DNA of 64,000 nucleotides from Bryobacterales bacterium. Lineage in GTDB: Bacteria > Acidobacteriota > Terriglobia > Bryobacterales > Bryobacteraceae. The notes below the pieces were generated by a model. That model ran no database searches, had not been told where the DNA came from, and saw only the letters and a program-made list of their open reading frames with translations. Position numbers and translations under genes: made by a program. The stretch lies in the NCBI GenBank assembly GCA_016716385.1, contig JADJWL010000003.1:186001-250000 (forward strand). The letters are read 5' to 3'. This document shows, piece after piece, positions 57,513 through 64,000 of this stretch (positions are counted from its first letter, which is position 1; every line of letters starts with the position of its first letter).

Positions 57513-59294
57513 TCAAACCGTGACCGATCTCACCTCTGCGGCGCCACGTTGCGACAGGCAGTATCCGCCGTCGCTGTTGCGGGTCACCCAATCGTCGGAT
57601 AGCAGTTTCTGAAGAAGGCGCCGTGTCGTGACGACATTCTTCCTCAGGGACGCTGCTACCTTCGCCGGCTTCAGTGGCGCTTCGTCGCGCAGTAGTTCCA
57701 GAATCTCCGTGCGCTCGACGGTAAGCCGCGCCAGTTCGCCGCTTCCAGTAAGCCGCCAGCCAACCGGGTCTTTGTCGAGTACCAGCGCGTAAGCCTGCTC
57801 CTCGCTTTCCCGGCCGCGTACTTCGAGAATCACTTCGGCGCCAGGTGTCCGCGTCAGGGTCCAGATGCAATCCGCGCCAGCGGTCACGCCCGAAGTCCCG
57901 GCCACCGCATCGAGCGCATACTCGGCTGTCGCCTTGCGGGTGTGCGCTACCAACAGAATGGCGCAGTTGTGTTTGTCCGCGAGCTCGCGCAGAACGTTCG
58001 TCTCGGCGTAATCACTGCGCATGGCGTCGCGCTTCGCCGATGCCTGAACAATCGCCAACAGAGTGTCGATCACCACCAGTTGCGCCGGGTGCTCCGCGAG
58101 GTACGCATCGATCTGTGCGGCGCCGCCGGCCAGGAGCGGAGCAAGGTCATAGATGAAGTGCAGGTTGTCGAGCCACGGCTCGCGGGTCGGTTGCAGTGCG
58201 TGAATCCGCGAGTGCGTGCGCCGTGGCGGTTCTTCGAGCGCGAAGTAGATCACGCGCCCGGCCCGCACTGGGAAGCGCTCCAGGAAGTCGGCGCCCGATG
58301 CGACCGATAGCGCCAGTTGCAGCGCCGCCCAACTCTTGCCCACTTTCGGGCGTGCGGCAAAAATCGTCAAGCCGGTCGGCAAGATCGGATCGGCCACGAA
58401 TACGGTTTCTGGATAACTCATCGAATAGATCTCCATGCCCGAAACCGCGGGTGCGGGTTGTGCCTTCGGATCGGCGTTGCGCGCCTGCTCGTGCTCGCGG
58501 GCAGCGGTCACACGCCATAGTTTTGACGCGGTCTTGAAAAGGTCGCTGTCACCAGGGGAGTACCGCATCATCGACGCGGCAATCTTGCGGATGTTTTCCG
58601 GTGTCCCCGGCTCGGAGCATCGGCCTTCGTTGACGGCCATCAGGCTCGGGAAGATCTCCGCGTCCGTCAGCCCCAGTTCCCGGAGTTTACCGGCGAACGA
58701 AACCAGCGTCACGTGCTGAACGCCTTTCGGGATCCTGTCAGGCAGTGGCTCACGGTGGCCCGCGCCGTTGCTGTTCGTGCTCGCGGCCCGGATGCGCTCC
58801 AGGAGCCATGCTGGAGCCTCGGCGATCCGCAGGAAGGCCTTCGCGCCGTCGAGCCCGTCAACCGAGTACTCGCGCCCGCTCGGATGCGTCGAGGGCGGCG
58901 CCACAACGTAGCCCGCGGATTTGCAATCGATGCCAGGGCCGAGTGTCGCGGGAATCGCGCCGCCCGGGTGCCTGAAGAAAATGTGCCGGCCGCCCGATCC
59001 TGTTTCTACTTCCGCGGTATCACCAGGATCTCCGAAGGCCTCGACAAACCCATCACGGTCAGGCGCGCCGTTGCGCGGGTCCAGATCGATCACCAGCAAG
59101 CCATTCGGCTCACAGGGCAGTCCGATATTGGCGTCGGGCCACTGTTGCCACCATGCCGCGATTCGGGAGGGGTCCGCGCTGGCGTCGAGGTGTCCGTGCT
59201 CCGTGAGCGGTCGCTTACCGCGTGGCTCGACGGGAAACACCTTGAAGCCACCGTGCTCCGAGTACCACCGCGCCGCCGCCGCCAGATCACTCAC
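57513..59294 (-). CDS. Prim-pol fused to a RepA-like ATPase, element B replication initiator
   Basis: A 593-residue protein. Residues 1-165: archaeo-eukaryotic primase-polymerase (VFPVEPRGKRPL, catalytic D70-L-D72 in VIDLDPRNG, GGRHIFFR). Residues about 175-260: primase C-terminal helices. Residues about 290-510: RecA-fold RepA-type helicase (Walker A ARPKVGKSWAA, Walker B LVVIDTLLAI, LLVAHTRK). The end is a winged helix (TEILELLRDEAPLKPAKVAASLRKNVVTTRRLLQKLLSDDWVTR). GTG start overlaps the upstream stop (GTGA). The helicase and tail parts correspond to those in element A, but the primase is of a different superfamily. Confidence 0.85.
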   Translation of the reverse strand: MSDLAAAARWYSEHGGFKVFPVEPRGKRPLTEHGHLDASADPSRIAAWWQQWPDANIGLPCEPNGLLVIDLDPRNGAPDRDGFVEAFGDPGDTAEVETGSGGRHIFFRHPGGAIPATLGPGIDCKSAGYVVAPPSTHPSGREYSVDGLDGAKAFLRIAEAPAWLLERIRAASTNSNGAGHREPLPDRIPKGVQHVTLVSFAGKLRELGLTDAEIFPSLMAVNEGRCSEPGTPENIRKIAASMMRYSPGDSDLFKTASKLWRVTAAREHEQARNADPKAQPAPAVSGMEIYSMSYPETVFVADPILPTGLTIFAARPKVGKSWAALQLALSVASGADFLERFPVRAGRVIYFALEEPPRRTHSRIHALQPTREPWLDNLHFIYDLAPLLAGGAAQIDAYLAEHPAQLVVIDTLLAIVQASAKRDAMRSDYAETNVLRELADKHNCAILLVAHTRKATAEYALDAVAGTSGVTAGADCIWTLTRTPGAEVILEVRGRESEEQAYALVLDKDPVGWRLTGSGELARLTVERTEILELLRDEAPLKPAKVAASLRKNVVTTRRLLQKLLSDDWVTRNSDGGYCLSQRGAAEVRSVTV

Positions 59295-59587
59295 GCTCGG
59301 CCCTCCGGCAACTGCTCGATGATGCGGTCGAGCGTGGCGCGTTCCTGCGCTTCGATCTCCTCCAGCCGCCGCAGTTCCTCGAAGTCGATGTGTTGCTCGA
59401 TAGCTGCCGACACCATGCGCCGCAACGTCGCCGCTGGTATCGCGTCCACCTCGACAGATTCGCCTTCGAATCCCTTGGATCGGCTGTCTGTCTGCTTTGT
59501 TGGGCGCGTCGGCAAGTTCAGCAATTCGATCTGCTCGCGAGTCATCGAGCCCGCGCCGCCAGCGTGGGCTTCGCTTTTACGCCGCAT
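59291..59587 (-). CDS. Small coupled protein upstream of the prim-pol gene, element B
   Basis: A 98-residue protein (MTREQIELLNLPTRPTKQTDSRSKGFEGESVEVDAIPAATLRRMVSAAIEQHIDFEELRRLEEIEAQERATLDRIIEQL as the core). The 'VEVDAIP-LR-V-AIEQHID' segment followed by a coiled coil is seen in many phage and plasmid replication regions next to toprim or RepA-like genes. It overlaps the HTH gene by 11 bases and the prim-pol gene by four. A replication accessory or loader role is inferred. Element A retains only a 16-codon fragment and a 29-codon ORF at this place. Confidence 0.6.
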   Translation of the reverse strand: MRRKSEAHAGGAGSMTREQIELLNLPTRPTKQTDSRSKGFEGESVEVDAIPAATLRRMVSAAIEQHIDFEELRRLEEIEAQERATLDRIIEQLPEGRA

Positions 59588-59801
59588 TGCCGCCGCCGAT
59601 GCGCGGCTGAGAGTCCAGCCAAGTCATGAGGTCGCGCCGGTCATAGCGGACGGAGTAGCCGCCCACCTTGACGAAGCTCGGCCCGCGCCCGAGACAGCGC
59701 CACCGCTGGAGTGTCCGTACTTGCATCCCGAGTACATGCGCCGCCTCGTGTTCGTTGAGAAGCACCTTGTCTACCGTCGTCGCCTGTGTTGCTTGCGTCA
59801 T
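59577..59801 (-). CDS. AlpA/MerR-like helix-turn-helix protein, element B
   Basis: A 74-residue HTH_17-type protein (KVLLNEHEAAHVLGMQVRTLQRWRCLGRGPSFVKVGGYSVRYDRRDLMTWLDSQPRIGGGNAA). It corresponds to 42738-42974 in element A and keeps LGRGP and GGGNxA. I chose the ATG at 59799-59801; the longer frame runs into the divergent gene's operator. Expected role: excisionase or activator of the leftward replication-packaging unit. Confidence 0.8.
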   Translation of the reverse strand: MTQATQATTVDKVLLNEHEAAHVLGMQVRTLQRWRCLGRGPSFVKVGGYSVRYDRRDLMTWLDSQPRIGGGNAA

Positions 59802-59834
59802 GTGGCTATTCTGCCGTGATTGCCCAGAAGCGTC

Positions 59835-59856
59835 TAGTGTGCTATCTATTACACTA
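59835..59856. promoter_or_regulatory. Inverted-repeat candidate operator between divergent genes of element B
   Basis: TAGTGT (59835-59840) and ACACTA (59851-59856) form a six-base inverted repeat with a ten-base spacer, two bases before the zinc-finger gene's ATG and 34 before the HTH gene. It is a likely repressor site. Its sequence differs from the TGTCCTAATT repeats in element A, so the two islands probably do not cross-repress. Confidence 0.45.
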
Positions 59857-59857
59857 A

Positions 59858-60739
59858 ATGTTTCAGGCCGACGAACTCGAAGTACTCGAACCATTGCTCA
59901 CAGATCAGGGTGAATTGCGGTCAGCAGGTGACGCTGGCACGTGGAACCGCTGCGGATGGTCGCAGGTCAGCGCGGACGGTCGGATGCTGCTCTACTCGGG
60001 GTTGCGGATCGGCACGAAACAGGCCGCGCCGGTCGTCCGCTCACACCGCGGGTTGTTGGAGTCCTTCTGTTCACTCGCGGATGCGGAGCCGCCGCAGTTC
60101 GCGCGCTTCATGCGGTCGTGGGGTCCGCTGCACATTTGCCGCCCCCACGGAAGGCCCGGCCACTGCGGAGAGCTGCTCGCGCTTCCGGTCGGAGTCGACG
60201 TGCGGCAGTATCTACCCGCGGCCTACCGCGGCCCGGCATCGCTTGCGGACACGCTCGTGCAGGTCGAGCCGCTCGGGACGTGGCGCACCTTCGCGCAGCT
60301 TGCCCGCGCCTTGCTGCGGGTCAGCGCCGCGATCCTGGACGCCCGCACGCCGGCCGTCGCCGATCTGGACGCCCTGGACCCACACCGCGAGATACTCGCC
60401 GTCTCGGCCCGCCGCGAGTCTACCGCGCTCCGGGTTCTCGTCGTCCATCATCTCGGCACCTGGACGCGTGACCTTCGCCCGGAGCTTCACTGGACGGGTG
60501 AACGTCCGGTCTTGCAGTTCGGCGCGACGACTCTGTACGGCGCCCTCGGGTTGCAGCTTGTCGCCGCGTGCGGCCAGGTGAAGCGGTCGGCCCTGTGCGC
60601 CGGGTGCGGGGTCGAGTACTTGCCGCCGGCGAGAGCCGCCAAACAGGGACAGCGCTCCTTCTGCCCGGACTGCCGCAAGGCGGGTGTCCCGCGGCGCCTT
60701 GCCGTGGCCGACTACCGTGCCCGTCAGCGTCCTCTGTGA
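59858..60739 (+). CDS. Zinc-finger protein of satellite B, unknown function
   Basis: A 293-residue counterpart of the element A protein at 41810-42673. Shared features: FxxLADAE...FARFMRSWGPLHICRPHGRPGHCG in the middle, a helical region, and a C-terminal zinc finger (CAGCGVEYLPPARAAKQGQRSFCPDCR) followed by a basic helix (RRLAVADYRARQ). The ATG at 59858 lies right after the operator. In both elements it is the only core gene transcribed against the rest, as a repressor or lysogeny-maintenance gene would be. Overall identity to the A protein is low. Confidence 0.6.
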   Translation: MFQADELEVLEPLLTDQGELRSAGDAGTWNRCGWSQVSADGRMLLYSGLRIGTKQAAPVVRSHRGLLESFCSLADAEPPQFARFMRSWGPLHICRPHGRPGHCGELLALPVGVDVRQYLPAAYRGPASLADTLVQVEPLGTWRTFAQLARALLRVSAAILDARTPAVADLDALDPHREILAVSARRESTALRVLVVHHLGTWTRDLRPELHWTGERPVLQFGATTLYGALGLQLVAACGQVKRSALCAGCGVEYLPPARAAKQGQRSFCPDCRKAGVPRRLAVADYRARQRPL

Positions 60740-61001
60740 CCCGCTGCTTTCGCACCTGCGGGCGGTTACGGACCGCTCTGTAAGTCCCTGCGTTTTGCAC
60801 TGAGGGTCAATCCCGTTGGCCAGACCGAAGGGTGTCCCCACAGGTACCCCCACAGAAAAACGTGGGGGGATTCGTGGGAAGACCACACCAAAAAGCAGGG
60901 AACAACAGGCGAAACTAGCGTAATTGCCGAAGCGGATAACTCATTGCCACGAAAGAAGAAAGTGCCTACTTTCAATAACTTGGAAATAGGCACTTTCGTA
61001 A
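60740..61001 (-). other. Distal end of element B: GC-rich repeats and terminal hairpin
   Basis: No gene is seen. Around 60833-60880 there are GTCCCCAC, ACCCCCAC and GTGGGGGG units that can pair and resemble TGTGGGGATATTTGAGGGGATG at the integrase end (50729-50750); they are candidate integrase arm sites. At 60958-60997 GAAAGTGCCTA pairs with TAGGCACTTTC and, after one bulged base, TTTC with GAAA, around AATAACTTG; on the minus strand it is followed by a T-rich stretch, so it is a terminator pointing into the element. The inner part matches the element A hairpin. Confidence 0.55.
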
Positions 61002-61046
61002 TTCACACGCAGGAGGTCACAGGTTCGAGTCCTGTCGCGCCCACCA
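61002..61046 (+). pseudogene. tRNA-Val(CAC) 3' half, right attachment site
   Basis: From TTCACACGC (61002-61010) through the T arm, acceptor strand and CCA it is identical to the intact tRNA; identity with 50622-50668 runs 47 bases and ends two bases after CCA. The 5' side is replaced by the end of element B. It has no promoter or 5' half, so it cannot make a tRNA. It is the chromosomal 3' half left behind by integration. Confidence 0.9.
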
Positions 61047-61099
61047 CTGGCTCTGCGGGCTCTACGCCAAATTCCGGCGGCACACCCGGATCCTAGACG

Positions 61100-61270
61100 T
61101 TTCTTAAGAACAGAGCACCCGCACCCGCTGGCGGTAGTTCTTCCGAACTCGGACAGATCGGGCTGGGCCCACGTCTTTCCCCTGTCGCTGGACACAATGA
61201 AACCCGTGTTCAGCGGAGAGGCCGAAGCGCGGTGCGTCGCCAGGAAGGTTCCATCCTGAATCATCATGCA
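61100..61270 (-). pseudogene. Fragment of a sialidase-like (Asp-box) gene
   Basis: One minus-strand frame reads CMMIQDGTFLATHRASASPLNTGFIVSSDRGKTWAQPDLSEFG. The SSDRGKTW at 61169-61192 is a good Asp box (SxDxGxTW), and GTFLAT-R fits the strand before it. The frame loses similarity on both sides and has no start. It is probably a leftover of a BNR-repeat glycosidase gene next to the integration site. The rest of 61047-61331 shows nothing I can identify. Confidence 0.35.
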
Positions 61271-61331
61271 GGCGGATCCCCTCGAAATGCTGGCCATTCG
61301 GATACACTTTGACAGACGGGGTGTTTCTGCA

Positions 61332-62600
61332 ATGAACGACTCTTCGGAACGAACGACCCCGGACGCCTGTCGCGAGGCTTTGGCTGCCGTTCTGAAGAGC
61401 CGGGCCTTTGAGCGCTCGGAGCAGTTGCGTGCCTTCCTGCAATTCATCTGTGAAGAAGAGCTGGCTGGACGCGGCACTCAGTTGAACGAGTATCAGATCG
61501 GCGTGCTGGTGATGGGCCGCCCCCGGGCCTACTCGCCGGGCGAGGACGCCACGGTCAGAAACCGAGCCCACTCCCTGCGGCGGAAGCTGGACGAGTACTA
61601 CTCTTCGGAAGACCCCGGCGCGGCCATTCGAATCTCCGTGCCCCGCGGCAGTTACCAGCCCCATTTCATCGCGGGGAACTCTCCTCAATCAGCAGCCGTC
61701 TCCAGGGGAAGAACGGAGTACCGGACGCGGGTTGTGCTGCTCGCGTTCCTGATGGGAGCAATCACGGCATCCCTCCTTTTCTGGGCCGCCACGACGAGGG
61801 ATAACCTGGACCCGGTCATGCGCTCTGCCTGGGGACCGCTCGTGGAAGCTGGCGGGCAGACGGTAGTTCATGTGTCAGCGCCACTCCACTTGTTTGTCAG
61901 ACCCTCGAGCACGCGCCTGCCGGGGGTGCGGCCCGAAGTGGATCCTGCCGTTCTGCGCCACTGGTACCGGCAGTTCCCCTCGCTCACGACCCCGAATGAG
62001 TTCTTCTTGCGGCCCACGAACAACTCCCTGCTCTGGGGCGACGCGGTCGGCACCGTGGCGGTCGGCAGAGTGCTGACGGCAGCCGGCGCAGATTGGGAGG
62101 TGTGGCCGGCACGGGTCGCGGGAGAGCCGGTGCTGCGAGGCAGGAATGCGATTCTGTTCGGCCGCCCGGAGTACAGCGCCATCGCGGCGCGGCTGCTCGA
62201 CGAAATGCCGTTTACCGTGGAGTTCAATCAGGAGATTGAGGAATACGGGGTGCTCGAGCGGGACTCCGGCCACTGGTGGAAGCCGCAATTCGTAGCGGAT
62301 GACTACGCTGAGGTGGTGTATGGGTTGCTGACCGTCTTGCCATCCGAGGGCGCGCAAGCGCGGGAGGTCCGGACTGTGTTGCTGACGGGCACTAACTCAG
62401 CCGGCATCCAGGCTGCCGCTGAGTACTTTAGCTCGCCCGCCGACATGGGCGCATTGCGGGACCGATTCCGGGACGGTCGATTCCCTGTTGCCTATCAGGT
62501 AGTGATCCAGGCGCGGGCCAACTCCAGCATCGCCCTCGATCGCGCGTACGTGAAGCACAGGGAGATTCCACGAGAGAAGAAGTCCCCACCTTTTCAATAG
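61332..62600 (+). CDS. Membrane protein with N-terminal DNA-binding-like domain (acidobacterial family)
   Basis: A 422-residue protein. Residues 10-110 (LKSRAFERSEQLRAFLQFICEEELAGRGTQLNEYQIGVLVMGRPRAYSPGEDATVRNRAHSLRRKLDEYY... PRGSYQPHF) form a domain that recurs in many acidobacterial regulators, with an OmpR-like transcription-factor look. One membrane helix follows (VVLLAFLMGAITASLLFWAA, about 135-155). The C-terminal 260 residues are extracytoplasmic and unrecognised. This is the plan of a one-component membrane-bound regulator such as CadC. The ATG at 61332 is preferred to an earlier in-frame ATG without a coding look. Confidence 0.65.
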   Translation: MNDSSERTTPDACREALAAVLKSRAFERSEQLRAFLQFICEEELAGRGTQLNEYQIGVLVMGRPRAYSPGEDATVRNRAHSLRRKLDEYYSSEDPGAAIRISVPRGSYQPHFIAGNSPQSAAVSRGRTEYRTRVVLLAFLMGAITASLLFWAATTRDNLDPVMRSAWGPLVEAGGQTVVHVSAPLHLFVRPSSTRLPGVRPEVDPAVLRHWYRQFPSLTTPNEFFLRPTNNSLLWGDAVGTVAVGRVLTAAGADWEVWPARVAGEPVLRGRNAILFGRPEYSAIAARLLDEMPFTVEFNQEIEEYGVLERDSGHWWKPQFVADDYAEVVYGLLTVLPSEGAQAREVRTVLLTGTNSAGIQAAAEYFSSPADMGALRDRFRDGRFPVAYQVVIQARANSSIALDRAYVKHREIPREKKSPPFQ

Positions 62601-62676
62601 ATTGCCTCCCGTTCGGAAACGGTTCCCGAACAGTTCCGGACTTCACGTCGCCAGCACCCCAGGCGAGACTGGAGAG

Positions 62677-63102
62677 GTGCAGCGGTGGCCACTTCTCATT
62701 CTCGTTCTTGCAGCAGGGATCTCCGCCTCCGGAGAATCGCCCGAGATCCGGGTGGAACGGACCGAGCGCCGCTGGGCAGTGGCGGTGCAAGCGGGCGATA
62801 CCGTCGCGCTCACCGAACTCTGCGCGGAAGACATGGTCTACGCTCATTCCACCGGCGAAGTCGAGACAAGAGCTCAATACCTCGCGAAGTTCGTGCCGGC
62901 GGAGCGCCGTTACGACGCCGTCGAGATCAATCAGTTGAATGTGAAGGTGCTGCGGGAACTGGCGATTGTCAATGGAAGGGGAAGCTTCCGGGGCGAGGCT
63001 CGAGGGGTGGCGTTTGACAACCGCCTGGCCTGGACACATATTTACGTCATGCGTGGCGCGCAATGGGTGATGGTGGCGCACCAATCGGCACAGATTCAAT
63101 GA
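62677..63102 (+). CDS. Exported SnoaL-like (DUF4440) protein
   Basis: A 141-residue protein beginning, if GTG 62677 is used, with the signal peptide MQRWPLLILVLAAGISASG. The rest has the NTF2-like cone fold (ERRWAVAVQAGDTVALTELCAEDMVYAHSTGEVETRAQYLAKF..., WTHIYVMRGAQWVMVAHQSAQIQ). DUF4440 proteins include isomerases and many of unknown role. The longer frame to a TTG at 62602 lacks a signal peptide. It lies just before the DapA-family gene (10 bases) and may be in the same operon. Confidence 0.65.
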   Translation: MQRWPLLILVLAAGISASGESPEIRVERTERRWAVAVQAGDTVALTELCAEDMVYAHSTGEVETRAQYLAKFVPAERRYDAVEINQLNVKVLRELAIVNGRGSFRGEARGVAFDNRLAWTHIYVMRGAQWVMVAHQSAQIQ

Positions 63103-63112
63103 AGGACAGGAT

Positions 63113-64000
63113 ATGATTCCCATCGAACAATCCAGCCGGAGGACTGCCCTGCTGGCGCTAGGCGGCCTCCCGGCGCTACGAGCCCGGGCCGATAGCGAGG
63201 CTTGGCGGGGGGTGTTCACCCTGATGGCGACGCCCTACAAGCCGGACCGGTCCCTGGATCTCGAGGATCTCGCCCGCGAAGTCGACTTTCTCGCGCGGTG
63301 CGGCGTGACTGGCGCCGTTTGGCCGCAGATCTCGAGCGAGTATCAGCACCTCAGCCGCGAGGAACGGATCGAAGGCATGCGAACTCTGGCGCGGAAGCGC
63401 TCCGCCGGGGGTCCGAAGATCATCCTGGGCGTGCAGGGGAAGGATACCGATGAGGCTCTTGCCTACGCGCGTCTGGCGGAAGAGCTCGCTGTCGACGGGA
63501 TGATCTCGATGCCCCCGGGAGACGCCACATCCACGGCCAGACTCGAGCGGTACTTTGCAGCGCTGGCGGAAGTGACGAAGCGGCCATTCATCATGCAGAC
63601 CTCCGGCGGTCCTCCAGGCGTGGAGCCGACCATCGCCCTGATCGTCGCCACCGCCAGGAAGCATCCGAACTTCTGTTATCTGAAAGAAGAGTACCCGCCG
63701 GTGCAGGCGCGAATGCGAGAACTGCTGAAGCACTGTCCGCCCCTAAAAGGAGTGTTCGGGGGATCGGGCGGACAGCACTTCCTGCACGAGATGCGGTTTG
63801 GTTCGCACGGAACGGTGGTAGGCGCGCCGTATGCCGACATCTACGTGTCATTGTGGCAGTTGTACCAGCGGAAGCGTGAAAGAGAAGCACGGGAGCTGTT
63901 CAGCAAGCTGATGCTGATGGTAACCGTGGAGCAGCAGATCCCACTGACGAGGCCCTACATCATGATGAAGCGCGGAGTGTTCAAGACGGCTCTGTCGCGG
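63113..64000 (+). CDS. DapA-family aldolase/lyase, exported form (runs off window)
   Basis: The 296 visible residues start MIPIEQSSRRTALLALGG, a Tat-like twin-Arg signal with an odd cytoplasmic-type domain behind it. GVFTLMATPYKPDRSLDLEDLAREVDFLARCGVTGAVWPQISSEYQHLSREERIE and NFCYLKEEYPPV (Schiff-base Lys) mark the dihydrodipicolinate synthase/N-acetylneuraminate lyase family. Exported members in Acidobacteria and Planctomycetes may act on sugar acids. AAGGACAGG precedes the ATG. The end lies beyond 64000. The nearby Asp-box fragment would fit a former sialic-acid or sugar-acid context, but this is speculative. Confidence 0.8.
   Translation, partial: MIPIEQSSRRTALLALGGLPALRARADSEAWRGVFTLMATPYKPDRSLDLEDLAREVDFLARCGVTGAVWPQISSEYQHLSREERIEGMRTLARKRSAGGPKIILGVQGKDTDEALAYARLAEELAVDGMISMPPGDATSTARLERYFAALAEVTKRPFIMQTSGGPPGVEPTIALIVATARKHPNFCYLKEEYPPVQARMRELLKHCPPLKGVFGGSGGQHFLHEMRFGSHGTVVGAPYADIYVSLWQLYQRKREREARELFSKLMLMVTVEQQIPLTRPYIMMKRGVFKTALSR

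Larger units (their letters stand above)
50631..61001 (-). mobile_element. Element B: second capsid-bearing satellite-like island, reversed
   Basis: This 10.4-kb interval lies between the cores of the intact tRNA and the right half-site. Read on the minus strand it has the gene order of element A: zinc-finger gene (opposite strand), AlpA-like HTH, small coupled gene, prim-pol/helicase, iterons, conserved block, small terminase, an extra 93-residue gene, orphan protein, conserved block, capsid protein, hairpin block, small protein, cargo of three lower-GC genes and an intact integrase next to the tRNA. It lacks portal, large terminase, protease and tail genes. The two islands are mirror images about the tRNA. 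Confidence 0.85.

Noticed and set aside
41641..61001. A single composite prophage or conjugative element
   Set aside because: There is no relaxase, type IV secretion, tail, lysis, portal or large terminase gene. Two integrases and doubled core genes in mirror order fit two satellites better.
41600..61046. Split tRNA genes of the archaeal type, joined in trans after transcription
   Set aside because: The 3' half has no promoter, the hairpin after the 5' half looks like a terminator, and the flanks are explained by integrase attachment. The loops of the end hairpins are complementary only because the ends are inverted copies.

Overview
The window is GC-rich bacterial DNA. It looks like an Acidobacteriota chromosome, probably a Bryobacterales/Solibacter-type organism. 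This is inferred from gene content (a large carboxypeptidase-regulatory/TonB 'Oar-like' receptor, a cytochrome-fused PQQ dehydrogenase, paired M16 peptidases, a membrane protein with an NEYQIG-type N-terminal domain, many exported beta-propeller and hydrolase proteins), not from a marker gene. Three unequal parts can be separated.

Positions 1-41,534 are host chromosome. In order: the start of lpdA, a BON protein, a decayed ParE-type toxin-antitoxin pair, a GDPD phosphodiesterase, an intact RHH/Doc toxin-antitoxin pair, an SDR/ABC exporter operon, a PQQ alcohol dehydrogenase, an AstE-like peptidase, a siderophore receptor coupled to two ABC-2 permeases with no ATPase, the SAM-cycle genes metK-ahcY, an O-methyltransferase, a CBS protein, an exported M48-like protein lacking its catalytic Glu, a second decayed toxin-antitoxin locus, a Nudix/M16/M16 cluster, PolX, an unusual exported PEP-synthase-like protein coupled to a beta-lactamase-fold protein, and a sulfatase / glycosidase-like / TPR-membrane / TonB-receptor / GntR cluster that looks like a glycan-use locus.

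Positions 41,600-61,046 are the most interesting part. A tRNA-Val(CAC) gene has been cut in its anticodon loop. Its 5' half with its promoter (41,600-41,640) and its 3' half (61,002-61,046) now lie 19.4 kb apart, and a complete tRNA-Val sits between them at 50,590-50,666. The two intervals between the nine-base core TTCACACGC are two related integrated elements in opposite orientation. Element A (41,641-50,630, mostly + strand) and element B (50,631-61,001, mostly - strand) share a gene order: zinc-finger protein divergent from an AlpA-like HTH protein, small coupled ORF, primase-helicase initiator, iteron array, conserved non-coding block, P27-type small terminase, conserved orphan protein, conserved non-coding block, HK97-type major capsid protein, conserved three-hairpin block, conserved small protein, variable cargo, tyrosine integrase beside the tRNA. 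Neither has a portal, large terminase, protease or tail gene. They look like capsid-bearing phage satellites (PICI-like) in mirror-image tandem.

The differences between A and B are as informative as the similarities. A has a DnaG-type primase (CHC2 zinc finger plus TOPRIM) and GTTCGC iterons; B has an archaeo-eukaryotic prim-pol and GTGAACG iterons. A carries a Panacea-domain gene with a putative toxin partner as cargo; B carries three exported or membrane proteins of lower GC. A's integrase has a one-base frameshift; B's is intact.

Positions 61,047-64,000 return to host chromosome: a sialidase-like fragment, a membrane protein with an N-terminal DNA-binding-like domain, a SnoaL-like protein and a DapA-family aldolase that runs off the end.
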